DNA from: an uncultured Ruminococcus sp.
Lineage (GTDB): Bacteria > Bacillota > Clostridia > Oscillospirales > Ruminococcaceae
DNA: 64,000 nucleotides
Assembly: GCA_945868475.1 (NCBI GenBank)
Contig: CAMBLM010000004.1
Coordinates: forward strand, 1 to 64,000
Direction: 5' to 3'
A program made the position numbers and the translations under genes. Positions 26,001-34,163 of the stretch are shown here, in pieces. The notes under the pieces are model-generated. The model was not told where the DNA came from. It ran no database searches and was given only the letters and a program-made list of their open reading frames with translations. Position 1 is the first letter of the stretch; each line of letters starts with the position of its first letter.

Positions 26001-27618
26001 CTCAACACCAGGTGTTGCTCTTATCTCCCCTCCTCCGCACCACGATATCTATTCTATCGAAGACCTTGCACAGCTCATCTATGACCTCAAAAACGCAAAC
26101 ACGGACGCAAGAATTTCCGTTAAGCTCGTTTCCGAAGTCGGCGTAGGCACTATCGCAGCAGGCGTTGCAAAGGCAGGCGCAGGAGTTATCCTTATCTCGG
26201 GTTATGACGGCGGTACTGGTGCTGCTCCCGGCAGCTCCATTCACAACGCAGGTCTGCCTTGGGAACTCGGTCTTGCAGAAACCCACAAAACACTTATCAA
26301 GAACGGACTTCGTTCAAGAGTTGTCATTGAAACGGACGGCAAGATGATGACGGGACGTGATGTTGTCATTGCCGCAATGCTCGGCGCAGAGGAATACGGC
26401 TTTGCGACCGCTCCGCTGGTAACAATGGGCTGCGTAATGATGAGAGTCTGCAATCTTGACACCTGCCCTGTAGGTGTTGCAACGCAGAATCCCGAACTCC
26501 GCAAGCGTTTCAAGGGCAAGCCGGAATATATCGTAAACTTTATGACCTTTATCGCAGAAGAAATGCGTGAATATATGGCAAAGCTCGGTATCCGCACTGT
26601 AGATGAGCTTATCGGACGTTCCGATCTCCTCCGCAAGAAGGATTTTGCTCCCGACAGCAAGGCTGCAAAGATCGATATGAGCGCAATTCTCGAAAATCCG
26701 TTCACGCACGGCGAGAGCAACCTCCACTTCGACCCTGCAAATGCATTTGACTTCGAGCTTGACAAGACTATCGATGAAACAAAGATACTCCCCGAGATGA
26801 TGCTTGCGCTCGAAACCAAGAAGCCAAAGAAGATCGAACTCAGCGTAAACAATCTCAACAGAACCCTCGGAACTATCTTCGGTTCGGAGATCACAAAGCG
26901 TTATTACAACACTCTTGACGAAGATACATACGTTATCAACTGCCACGGTTCAGGCGGTCAGAGCTTCGGCGCATTTATCCCCAAGGGTCTTACCATCACC
27001 CTTGAGGGCGACAGCAACGACTACTTCGGCAAGGGACTTTCGGGCGGTAAGCTCGTACTTTTCCAGCCCAAGAATTCCAAGCTCAGATCGGACGAGAACA
27101 TCATCGTCGGCAACGTTGCACTCTTCGGCGCAACAAGCGGCAAGGCGTTCATCTCGGGCGTTGCAGGCGAGCGTTTCTGCGTAAGAAACTCGGGTGCGAC
27201 CGTCGTTGTTGAGGGCGTCGGCGACCACGGCTGCGAATATATGACGGGCGGCGTTGCGGTTATCCTCGGCGGTACGGGCAAGAATTTTGCCGCAGGTATG
27301 AGCGGCGGTATCGCTTATGTTCTCGATGAAAACTTCGACCTTTACACAAAGCTCAACAAGTCGCTCGTTGACTTCACAAAGGTGAGCGACCCCGATGATG
27401 TTGCACAGCTCCGCAAGCTCATTGAAGAACACACGGCTGCTACTAACTCCGTTCGCGGCAGAGAGATACTCAATCACTTTGACGAGTTCCTCCCTAAGTT
27501 CAAAAAGGTAATTCCTCATGACTATGCGAAGATGATGAACAGCATCAGGAAGTTTGAGGCTCAGGGACAGAGCAGCGAAGAAGCTCGTATCTCCGCTTTC
27601 CATGAGAATATGAAGTAA
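23050..27618 (+). CDS. gltB: Glutamate synthase (NADPH), large subunit
   Basis: Makes two glutamates from glutamine and 2-oxoglutarate. 1522 residues, full length. Class II amidotransferase domain begins at the catalytic Cys25 (FEHENCGIGAV); residues 1-24 are a propeptide to be cleaved. A central domain follows, then the FMN/synthase domain (about 800-1200) with SYGSISQEAHE, GGKSNSGEGGED and GYDGGTGAAP, and the 3Fe-4S cysteines CVMMRVCNLDTCPVG. The C-terminal beta-helix domain has the GxxGxxxG repeats (SGGKLVLF, GATSGKAFISG, YMTGGVAVILG, GMSGGIAYV). RBS AAGGAG. First gene of gltBD. Confidence 0.96.
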   Translation: MDNYRNQEPFQKDGLYDPRFEHENCGIGAVVNMSGKADYTVVDNALKIVETLEHRAGKDAEGKTGDGVGILLQISHSFFKKAAKEAGIEIGGEREYGIGMFFFPQSEDQCRFAMADFEKTLIAENLDFLGWRKVPVNPDVLGTKALESMPNIYQAFIRKPDDCAKGIDFDRKLYIARMVFEKQNKDTYVCSCSSRTVVYKGMFLVNQLRKFYLDLDGEEYVSAIGIVHSRFSTNTNPSWQRSHPNRLIVHNGEINTITGNVDKMLSRESVLVSDLIGDRMKDIVPVLDVRGSDSARLDNTLEFMTMAGVDLPLAVMMLIPEPWQYSKTISREKRAFYQYYATMMEPWDGPASIIFSDGDVLGAVLDRNGLRPSRYYITDNGTDKYLILSSEVGALDIPADVIVKKERLHPGKMLLVDTVKGELVEDEKLKDYYSKRHPYGEWLDHNLHPLSEFYIPNKKPARYSGEELERLQHAFGYTYESIRSTMIPMALTGAEPTAAMGADTPVPPLSNTNPPLFDYFKQLFAQVTNPPIDAIRESVITDTTVYLGASGNILKDDEKNCLVLQIRNPVLTNLDLLKIRTSNIESLKTADISMLYNKKTSTLREAIENLYRQADKAHEDGATILILTDRGVDKDHLAIPSLLAVAALETYLVKTRKNTAISLIIETAEPTEVHHFATLLGFGASAVNPYLAMDTLYELTSDRTIDKEYTEALNAYVKAIVDGIVKISSKMGISTIQSYQGSKIFEALGISKSVCEEFFPDTVSRIGGIDLDDISARSLALHDAAFDPRDLTVNEAIESIGNHKSRSGKEEHLYNPLTIHLLQQSTWTGDYKLYKKYSEALNAEDKNLTLRSTLDFNFPEDGGIPLDEVESAASIMHRFKTGAMSYGSISQEAHECMAIAMNRIGGKSNSGEGGEDLERIITAGTDEDRCSAIKQVASGRFGVTSKYLTSAKEIQIKMAQGAKPGEGGHLPAKKVYPWIAKTRHSTPGVALISPPPHHDIYSIEDLAQLIYDLKNANTDARISVKLVSEVGVGTIAAGVAKAGAGVILISGYDGGTGAAPGSSIHNAGLPWELGLAETHKTLIKNGLRSRVVIETDGKMMTGRDVVIAAMLGAEEYGFATAPLVTMGCVMMRVCNLDTCPVGVATQNPELRKRFKGKPEYIVNFMTFIAEEMREYMAKLGIRTVDELIGRSDLLRKKDFAPDSKAAKIDMSAILENPFTHGESNLHFDPANAFDFELDKTIDETKILPEMMLALETKKPKKIELSVNNLNRTLGTIFGSEITKRYYNTLDEDTYVINCHGSGGQSFGAFIPKGLTITLEGDSNDYFGKGLSGGKLVLFQPKNSKLRSDENIIVGNVALFGATSGKAFISGVAGERFCVRNSGATVVVEGVGDHGCEYMTGGVAVILGGTGKNFAAGMSGGIAYVLDENFDLYTKLNKSLVDFTKVSDPDDVAQLRKLIEEHTAATNSVRGREILNHFDEFLPKFKKVIPHDYAKMMNSIRKFEAQGQSSEEARISAFHENMK

Positions 27619-27638
27619 TTTCGGGGAGGTAATGTAAA

Positions 27639-29132
27639 ATGGGTAAATCAACAGGATTTCTTGAATTTGAAAGATGCGAAAACAAGTGTGAAAAACCGCT
27701 TGAAAGAATAAAAAACTATCGTGAGTTCCATACTCCTATGGATATGGAGGCTCGCAAAAAGCAGGCAGCAAGATGTATGGACTGCGGCGTTCCGTTCTGT
27801 CAGTACGGCAAGCCGCTTCAGGACGGTATGGTTTCGGGCTGTCCGCTCAATAACCTCTGTCCCGAATGGAACGACCTCGTTTACCACGGCGATATGGCGA
27901 GCGCAGCAGAAAGACTGCTGCTTACCAACAGCTTCCCCGAGTTTACCTCGAGAGTATGCCCTGCGCTCTGCGAAAAAGCCTGCACCTGCGGACTTAACGG
28001 CAGCCCCGTTACCGTAAAGGACAACGAATACGCCGTTATCGAATATGCTTTTGAACACGATATTATCAAGCCGAAAGCTCCCTCGGTACGCACGGACAAG
28101 AAGATCGCAGTTATCGGCTCCGGCCCTGCAGGTCTTGCAGCCGCACAGCGTCTTAACAGAAGAGGTCACAGCGTAACTGTTTATGAGCGTGAGGATCGCC
28201 CCGGCGGACTGCTTATGTACGGTATCCCGAATATGAAGCTTGAAAAGAGCGTTATCGACAGACGTATCAGGCTTATGGAAGCAGAGGGCGTTAAGTTTAA
28301 GCTCGGCGTAAATGTCGGTGTTGACGTTACCGCAGAGGAACTTAAACAGGAATATGATGCGGTCATTCTCTGCTGCGGCTCGGGCAATCCGCGTGACATC
28401 AACGTTCACGGACGTGATGCAAAGGGTATCTACTTCGCAGTGGATTTCCTCAAAGCTACAACAAAGAGCCTTATCAGCTCGAACCTTTCGGACGGCTATT
28501 ACATCAGCGCAAAGTATAAAAACGTCGTTGTTATCGGCGGCGGCGACACAGGCAATGACTGCGTTGCGACATCTATCCGCCACGGCTGCAAGTCGGTAGT
28601 CCAGCTTGAAATGATGCCTAAGCTCCCCGATGAACGTGCGGCAAACAACCCATGGCCCGAGTGGCCGAGAGTCTGCAAGACAGACTACGGTCAGGAAGAA
28701 GCCATCGCAGTATTCGGTCACGACCCAAGGATCTATCAGACGACCGTAAAGCAGTTCCTTAAAGATGACGAAGGTCACGTTCGCGCTATCGAAACGATAA
28801 AGCTTGCCCCCGTCAAAAACGAGGAAACGGGCAGAACAACAATGGAGCAGGTAAGCGGCAGCGAGCAGGTTATCCCTGCAGACCTCGTTCTCATCGCAGC
28901 AGGCTTCCTCGGAACGGAAAAGTACATCACCGATGATTTCGGCGTAAAGCTCACCGCAAGAACGAACGTTGAAACTGCTTCCCCGAACGACTACAAGACA
29001 AGTGTTGACAAGGTATTCACCGCAGGCGATATGCACCGCGGACAGTCCCTCGTTGTATGGGCGATCCGTGAGGGCAGAGAAGCCGCACGTCAGGTAGACG
29101 AAGCACTTATGGGATACACCACCTTACGGTAA
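27639..29132 (+). CDS. gltD: Glutamate synthase (NADPH), small subunit
   Basis: NADPH-oxidising flavoprotein partner of GltB, 497 residues. N-terminal cysteines for two 4Fe-4S clusters (CMDCGVPFCQYG, GCPLNNLCPEW, and CPALCEKACTCG); FAD-binding GSGPAGLAAAQRLNRRG near residue 152; NADPH-binding GGGDTGNDCVATSIRHG near 303; terminal FTAGDMHRGQSLVVWAI. It starts 20 bases after gltB with GGGGAGG, so the two are one operon. It differs from NfnB at 7549 in length and cluster spacing. Confidence 0.95.
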   Translation: MGKSTGFLEFERCENKCEKPLERIKNYREFHTPMDMEARKKQAARCMDCGVPFCQYGKPLQDGMVSGCPLNNLCPEWNDLVYHGDMASAAERLLLTNSFPEFTSRVCPALCEKACTCGLNGSPVTVKDNEYAVIEYAFEHDIIKPKAPSVRTDKKIAVIGSGPAGLAAAQRLNRRGHSVTVYEREDRPGGLLMYGIPNMKLEKSVIDRRIRLMEAEGVKFKLGVNVGVDVTAEELKQEYDAVILCCGSGNPRDINVHGRDAKGIYFAVDFLKATTKSLISSNLSDGYYISAKYKNVVVIGGGDTGNDCVATSIRHGCKSVVQLEMMPKLPDERAANNPWPEWPRVCKTDYGQEEAIAVFGHDPRIYQTTVKQFLKDDEGHVRAIETIKLAPVKNEETGRTTMEQVSGSEQVIPADLVLIAAGFLGTEKYITDDFGVKLTARTNVETASPNDYKTSVDKVFTAGDMHRGQSLVVWAIREGREAARQVDEALMGYTTLR

Positions 29133-29436
29133 ATTCGGAATTCGGAATGCGGAATTCGGAATTATTTTGTTCCGCAAAAAATTGCTGAATACTGAAATGA
29201 AATTATGTAGGGGACGGGTTGCCCGTCCCGCGCCGCAAGGCGTTTATGCAATAAACGAACAGACCTGTTTTCAAGGTAAAAACTTTGAAAACAGGTCTGC
29301 TTTTTGTTATTATTCGTGGCATTTTCGCGCATTGAAAATCGCTGGCGCGATTTGGGACGGGTGAACCGTCCCCCTACGGAATTCAATGTGAATTTGCGGA
29401 TCGCAAATAATTCCGAATTCATAATTCCGCATTAAT
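29133..29436. repeat. Composite palindromic cassette 2 between convergent genes
   Basis: The gap between gltD and the PPi-PFK gene holds CGGAATT/CGGAATG heptads at each edge, GTAGGGGACGGG-TTGCCCGTCCCG with CGCCGCAAGGCG, and a central hairpin CAGACCTGTTTTC / GAAAACAGGTCTG (29260-29299). The order is inverted relative to cassette 1. No gene is seen. Confidence 0.75.
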
Positions 29437-30651
29437 TTATTGGTCCAGTCTGAAATGCACGGGAATACCGTTTCTGTATTCGGGATGAACTTCGCCCTGA
29501 ATGAGCGGCAGGAAGTAGTTGAGCGCATCCGTCGTGACGTTGTTGCCGTCCTTGGATATCCACTCGGTCGGGAACTTCTTCTCCTTGTTTGCGATGCCCT
29601 TTATATCGGACGAGAGTATCTCAACGCGGTACGGATTGTTGCTTATTCTGTGAAAGACCATCATCTTGCCGCTTTCGCCGTTCATTGCGGCTTCAACTGC
29701 GGCACTGCCGATCTGTGCGGCTTCGTTTATATCGGTGAGCGAAGCAATGTGCGAGGAGCATCTCTGCATAACGTTAAGCTCGATAGAACGGACTTTGCAG
29801 CCGACATTTGCGGCGGTGATGTTTTCGAGGTATTTTCCCACGCCCGAGAGGAACTTGTGACCGAATGCGTCCGTAAGCTCGGAGGAGAATCCCGTCTGGC
29901 GGTTCTCACATCGAATACCCTCGGAAACGGCAACGATAACGGCTTTGTAACGTATCTGAGCTTCCTTTACATCAGCAAGGAATTTATCGGTGGAAAACGG
30001 TGCTTCGGGGAGATAGATAAGGTGCGGAGCAGGTTCGCCGTTCGCACGAAGCACACATGATGAAGCCGTGAGCCAGCCTGCATCTCTTCCCATAATTTCA
30101 ACTATTGTAACGGACGGGATAGAATAAACTCGGCTGTCGCGGATAATTTCCTGCAAGGTCGCAGCAACATACTTTGCGGCAGAACCGAACCCCGGGGTAT
30201 GGTCGGTGTTCATTACGTCATTGTCGATAGTCTTAGGCACACCGATGACTTTTATGTCAATTCCCGTTTCCTTGAAATAAGCGTCAAGCTTCATAACGGT
30301 ATCCATCGAATCATTGCCGCCGATGTAGAAAAACGCCTTTATATCGTGGCTTCGGAAGTTTTCGGCTATCTTTTCGTAGTCGGAGCTGTCCTCTTTATAG
30401 TCTTTGAGCTTGTAACGGCACGAGCCGAGGATAGTTGACGGTGTCTTTTTGAGGAGGTCAATGTCATATTCCGAAGTGAGAATTTTTGTCAGGTCGATGA
30501 AATTGCCGTTTATCGCACCCTCGATGCCGTTTATCGAGCCGTAAATGCCGTCAATATCGCGGCAGGACGATGCGCCCGAGAAAACGCCCGAAAGCGAGGA
30601 ATTTATAGCGGCTGTTGGGCCGCCCGACTGTGCGACAGCTATATTAAACAT
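29437..30651 (-). CDS. pfp: Diphosphate-type 6-phosphofructokinase
   Basis: Phosphorylates fructose 6-phosphate, probably with pyrophosphate in place of ATP. 404 residues, longer than the ~320 of ATP-PfkA. Key residues: the donor site reads GGNDSMDT, with Asp where ATP enzymes have Gly; the catalytic loop reads PKTIDNDV with Lys, as in PPi enzymes, rather than PGTIDND; MGRDAGWLTA is the substrate-binding block. GGAGG is upstream of the ATG. Divergent from pyruvate kinase. The PPi assignment follows from these positions and has not been measured. Confidence 0.88.
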   Translation of the reverse strand: MFNIAVAQSGGPTAAINSSLSGVFSGASSCRDIDGIYGSINGIEGAINGNFIDLTKILTSEYDIDLLKKTPSTILGSCRYKLKDYKEDSSDYEKIAENFRSHDIKAFFYIGGNDSMDTVMKLDAYFKETGIDIKVIGVPKTIDNDVMNTDHTPGFGSAAKYVAATLQEIIRDSRVYSIPSVTIVEIMGRDAGWLTASSCVLRANGEPAPHLIYLPEAPFSTDKFLADVKEAQIRYKAVIVAVSEGIRCENRQTGFSSELTDAFGHKFLSGVGKYLENITAANVGCKVRSIELNVMQRCSSHIASLTDINEAAQIGSAAVEAAMNGESGKMMVFHRISNNPYRVEILSSDIKGIANKEKKFPTEWISKDGNNVTTDALNYFLPLIQGEVHPEYRNGIPVHFRLDQ

Positions 30652-30873
30652 AAAATTAACCTCCGATATATTAAAAAATGCGGTTTTATTATAACAAGCT
30701 ATAGGGAACTTCTATATTTAATTATATCATACCTCATTTTTGGTTTCCATATCCAAAACGACAGTATTTTCGGGGTTTTTCGGGGGATTTTTTCTGCTTT
30801 CGTACAGTAAAGGTTTACAGAAAACGTATTCTTAAAATTTTTTGCTTTTTTTCAAAAATGTGTAATTTTTGTA

Positions 30874-30902
30874 TTGATTTTTATGAATAAATCGGTTAAA
30901 AT
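30874..30902 (+). promoter_or_regulatory. Promoter of pyk
   Basis: TTGATT (30874-30879), 17-base spacer, TAAAAT (30897-30902). The gap 30652-31076 also holds a 60-bp palindrome and the long pyk leader; on the minus strand TATAAT occurs at about 30685-30690 for the PPi-PFK gene, with a poor -35. Confidence 0.7.
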
Positions 30903-30957
30903 ATATACTGGGAAAGGTTTTAAATTTTCTGTAACACTTTTTCAGATGAATTTTCAA

Positions 30958-31017
30958 TACTGATCTCCGATCGTTCTATGACCGAAGATTTGTCTATAGG
31001 TTGATTAAAGATCAGTA
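30958..31017. mobile_element. 60-bp palindromic element, type 3 (short form), in the pyk leader
   Basis: TACTGATC ... GATCAGTA termini with inner GATCGTTCTATGACC and GGATTT-like GAAGATTTGTCTATAGG. It matches the ends of the 208-bp element at 59046-59253. It is transcribed in the pyk leader. Confidence 0.6.
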
Positions 31018-31040
31018 TCAAGGCTTTTTGCTGTTATGAG

Positions 31041-31076
31041 AGGAGGACACATACTTAATTCAAGTATGGTCAGTTT
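31041..31076 (+). promoter_or_regulatory. pyk ribosome binding site separated from the start by a hairpin
   Basis: AGGAGG (31041-31046) is 30 bases from the pyk ATG. Between them CATACTT-AATTC-AAGTATG (31050-31068) forms a hairpin, which would leave about 11 unpaired bases. A 14-codon frame from ATG 31036, or a 4-codon frame from 31066, ends in TGA overlapping the pyk ATG (ATGA). Confidence 0.55.
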
Positions 31077-32498
31077 ATGAGAAAAACAAAGATAGTCTGC
31101 ACGATCGGTCCTGCTACGGACGATGACAACATTTTGCGTGAAATGATGCTCTCGGGCATGGACGTCGCACGTTTCAATTTTTCGCACGGCGATTATGAGA
31201 TACACAAACGCCGCTTTGAACAGGTAACACGTCTGAGAAACGAACTCGGTCTGCCCATTGCCACAATGCTCGATACAAAAGGTCCTGAGATCAGACTCGG
31301 ACAGTTTGTCGATAACAAGCCTGTCGATGTTGCCGACGGCGATACCATCACACTCACAACTATCGAGTGCGAATGTACCGCTAAAAAAGCTTACATCAAC
31401 TTCAAAAACCTGCCCAAGGACGTAAGCATCGGCACAACTATCCTTATAAATGACGGCGCAGTTGAACTCAGAGCAGAAAAGATAACCGACACAGATATCG
31501 TCTGCACAGTAGTTCACGGCGGAACACTTTCCAACAACAAGGGCATCAACGTTCCCGGCGTTGAGCTTTCTATGCCGTATCTTTCCGAGCGTGATATGAA
31601 CGACCTTGAATTCGGCGCAAAAATGGGCTTCGACTTCATCGCGGCTTCGTTCGTCCGTTCTTCCGCAGATATAAATTACCTTAAAAAGTTTACTAAGAGC
31701 CTTGGCTGGACAACTCCGAGAATTATCTCCAAGATCGAAAATATGGACGGCGTGAACAACATCGACGAGATCATCGACGTATCCGATGGCATCATGGTCG
31801 CAAGAGGAGATATGGGCGTTGAAATTCCTTTCGAGCAGATACCTGCTATCCAGAAAGAGATCATCGAAAAGGGTTATATGAGCGGCAAGCAGGTGATAAC
31901 CGCAACTCAGATGCTCGAATCGATGATAACCAACCTCCGTCCGACAAGAGCCGAGATCACAGACGTTGCAAACGCTATCTACGATGGCACTTCCGCTATC
32001 ATGCTCTCGGGTGAAACAGCCGCAGGCAAGCACCCCGTTGAAGCCGTAAAGACAATGGCTCTCATTGCTGAAACAACGGAAAAGGACATCAACTACATCG
32101 CACGTCTTTTCAAACGTCCGATGCAGAAAGGCATCGACAGCACGAACGCCATTGCTCATGCCGCAGTTACAACAGCACACGACCTCGGCGCAAAGGCTGT
32201 TATCACAGTAACAAAGTCGGGTTCGACCGCAAAGAACATATCGAAGTACCGCCCGACCTGTATGATAATCGGCTGTACCCCCGATGAAACCGTACTCCGC
32301 CAGATGAGCCTCAGCTGGGGCGTAGTTCCCGTAAAAATGGATGAAAAGAGCAGCACCGATGAACTTTTCAGTGCCGCTATCGATGCCGCAAAGGGACATG
32401 GACTTGTTGAGGAAAATGACATTGTAGTTATCACCGCAGGAATCCCCCTCGGTGTTGCAGGCAAGACAAATATGCTCAAGGTGGACACGATAAAATAA
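31077..32498 (+). CDS. pyk: Pyruvate kinase
   Basis: Converts phosphoenolpyruvate and ADP to pyruvate and ATP. 473 residues: TIM-barrel with RKTKIVCTIGPAT at the N-terminus, FNFSHGDYE, the B domain (about 70-165), the active-site ISKIENMDGVNNIDEI block with catalytic Lys, MVARGDMGVEIP, and ATQMLESM, then the allosteric C-domain (about 350-473). The extra PEP-utiliser domain found at the C-terminus of the Bacillus enzyme is absent. Divergent from the PPi-PFK gene, so upper and lower glycolysis control points lie together. Confidence 0.96.
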   Translation: MRKTKIVCTIGPATDDDNILREMMLSGMDVARFNFSHGDYEIHKRRFEQVTRLRNELGLPIATMLDTKGPEIRLGQFVDNKPVDVADGDTITLTTIECECTAKKAYINFKNLPKDVSIGTTILINDGAVELRAEKITDTDIVCTVVHGGTLSNNKGINVPGVELSMPYLSERDMNDLEFGAKMGFDFIAASFVRSSADINYLKKFTKSLGWTTPRIISKIENMDGVNNIDEIIDVSDGIMVARGDMGVEIPFEQIPAIQKEIIEKGYMSGKQVITATQMLESMITNLRPTRAEITDVANAIYDGTSAIMLSGETAAGKHPVEAVKTMALIAETTEKDINYIARLFKRPMQKGIDSTNAIAHAAVTTAHDLGAKAVITVTKSGSTAKNISKYRPTCMIIGCTPDETVLRQMSLSWGVVPVKMDEKSSTDELFSAAIDAAKGHGLVEENDIVVITAGIPLGVAGKTNMLKVDTIK

Positions 32499-32514
32499 TG
32501 CGTAATGCGTAATT
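32499..32514 (+). repeat. GCGTAAT-type heptads at the 3' end of pyk
   Basis: Directly after the TAA: TGCGTAATGCGTAATT, then the TTA flank of a type 1 element. Confidence 0.7.
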
Positions 32515-32516
32515 TA

Positions 32517-32616
32517 TACTAAACACCAATTAAAAACTATACAAAAAATCGAGCATAATCTTGCATATATGGATTATGCGACGATTTTTTGTCTATAGTT
32601 TTATTGGTGTTTAGTA
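32517..32616 (+). mobile_element. 100-bp MITE-like element, type 1, copy 3
   Basis: TACTAAACACCAAT ... ATTGGTGTTTAGTA, flanked by TTA at 32514-32516 and 32617-32619; exactly 100 bases. The central arms GCATAATC / GATTATGC differ from other copies but still pair. Confidence 0.85.
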
Positions 32617-32643
32617 TTAGCTTCGCTGTTCCGTTAGAATAAT

Positions 32644-32683
32644 AAAAAATGCGTTCACGATTTTCTCGTGAACGCATTTTTTT
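32644..32683. terminator. Bidirectional terminator between pyk and the FapA-like gene
   Basis: AAAAAATGCGTTCACGA pairs with TCGTGAACGCATTTTTT around TTTTC. Confidence 0.88.
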
Positions 32684-32714
32684 ACAATTCTTAATTTGTA
32701 TGCAATGCTCTGCA

Positions 32715-32754
32715 TTGCATTAATTACGCATTACGCATTACGAATTACGCATTA
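32715..32754 (-). repeat. GCGTAAT-type heptads at the 3' end of the FapA-like gene
   Basis: Read in gene direction: TTAATGCGTAATTCGTAATG and on to CGTAATGCGTAATTAATGC; the TAA stop is the first unit of the repeat. Confidence 0.75.
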
Positions 32755-34143
32755 AAACGGTGTTGCTGCTATCTCGCCGTCTGCGCCGATGGAAACCATG
32801 CTGTGCGCATATTCCGTGTCGGCTTTGAAAACATTGTCGTTGATAGTAATTCTCGTGCCCGGGTAGATATAACCCTTGCAGCGAACCCAAAGCTGCTGCT
32901 TCGTGCTGAGGTAAATATTTATCTCGTCAATGCGCTTTTGGCTCGTCTTTATCTCAACGTTGGAAAGAACGCGCTGTCTTACTGCAGTCGCAAGCATCTC
33001 TTCCTTGTCATCGGGAAGCTTATGAAGCTCCTTTTTCTTTTCGTTGAGGAAGTTTACTATCATCGTGAGGTCTTCGATCTTCTTCTGTGCGGCGGCTATC
33101 TTCATTTCAAGCTGTGTCTTTTCATCGGCAAGAATAGCATTGTCACCGAGCGTTATATCGGTCGGTGTATAGGTTTTTGAGCCGATGTTTGAAGCTTCGA
33201 GCGAGTTAAGGATAGTATATTTTCCTCCGATAAGGCTTCCGTTGCTTGCCTTTGTGGTAAGCTCGCCTGCGCAGTAGATATCGCAGATAACGTAGTTCTG
33301 TGCCGAGATGTTGCCATCGCAGTTGATGCTGCTTCGTTCGCAGAAAAGCGCGCTGACATTGCCGTGGCAGGTTATTTTTGCAAAAACGCAGCCCTGCTTT
33401 ATCGTGATATTTCCGCCTGCTTCGAGAGTTGCGCCGTTTACTTCGCCCGAAACTGTGATATTCGTATTTGAGGAAACCTTGAAGCCCTCGCAGACATTTC
33501 CCTTTATTATAACATCGCCGATGAAGCTGATATTTCCGACAGAAGCATCAACATCGCCGTTTATAACAACTGTGGTATCGACCGCGAAAGCGTTGTTCTT
33601 GAAAACGAGCTGACCGTCAACGGCCGCAACAACGTGCTGTTCGTCATCGGTTATCTTCGTGTTCGGGCCAAGCGTGAACTGCGCCTTTTTGCCGGGATAC
33701 TGCGCAATTTTTCCGCCACGGACATCTATGCCCGGCTCGCCCTCGGTCGGGAGGGTTATATCGGCGATAACATCGCCCGTGCGGATAACACGGATAAGAC
33801 CGAGGTCTTTATAGTCAACGAAACCGCGCTCATTCTCTGTAGGTGCGGCTTCCACCTTTTTATCGTATTTATATGTAATTGAGCCGCTCACGCCGTCTAT
33901 CGGGAGCTGTGCAACGGCAACGCAGAGCTTCTGGGAATATTTTTGGTCGTCTGCGATCATTTGTATAACGTCATCGCGCAGACCGAAAACAACGTTGCTC
34001 GCTTTCAATGCGGCTTTGATGCCGTCAACGGTCACGCCTTTTCCCGTTCCCGACGGAGGGGTGATGAAAATAAACGCTTCCTTATTTCCCGTGGAAACCG
34101 AAACATCATATTTACAGTCAACGTTTGCGATAATATCTGCCAT
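32752..34143 (-). CDS. FapA family (DUF342) protein
   Basis: 463 residues, cytoplasmic. An N-terminal alpha/beta domain (1-100), then a long right-handed beta-helix built from short repeats (VINGDVDASVGNISFIGDVIIKG..., about 175-320), a coiled coil (about 345-400) and a small C-terminal domain. DUF342/FapA proteins are polymer-like proteins with unsettled roles, implicated in cell morphology or polysaccharide/flagellar processes. Last gene of a likely operon with the aldose epimerase and GH25 genes. Its stop lies in a heptad repeat. Confidence 0.82.
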   Translation of the reverse strand: MADIIANVDCKYDVSVSTGNKEAFIFITPPSGTGKGVTVDGIKAALKASNVVFGLRDDVIQMIADDQKYSQKLCVAVAQLPIDGVSGSITYKYDKKVEAAPTENERGFVDYKDLGLIRVIRTGDVIADITLPTEGEPGIDVRGGKIAQYPGKKAQFTLGPNTKITDDEQHVVAAVDGQLVFKNNAFAVDTTVVINGDVDASVGNISFIGDVIIKGNVCEGFKVSSNTNITVSGEVNGATLEAGGNITIKQGCVFAKITCHGNVSALFCERSSINCDGNISAQNYVICDIYCAGELTTKASNGSLIGGKYTILNSLEASNIGSKTYTPTDITLGDNAILADEKTQLEMKIAAAQKKIEDLTMIVNFLNEKKKELHKLPDDKEEMLATAVRQRVLSNVEIKTSQKRIDEINIYLSTKQQLWVRCKGYIYPGTRITINDNVFKADTEYAHSMVSIGADGEIAATPF

Positions 34144-34163
34144 GTCTTAACTCCTTTCGTCAT

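Noticed and set aside
27648-29036. Long open frame (462 codons) on the minus strand opposite gltD
   Set aside because: It lies entirely within a confident gene, lacks a ribosome site and matches no family; it arises from codon bias of gltD.
31005-32399. 464-codon open frame opposite pyk
   Set aside because: Antisense shadow of pyruvate kinase; rich in Cys and His as usual for such shadows.
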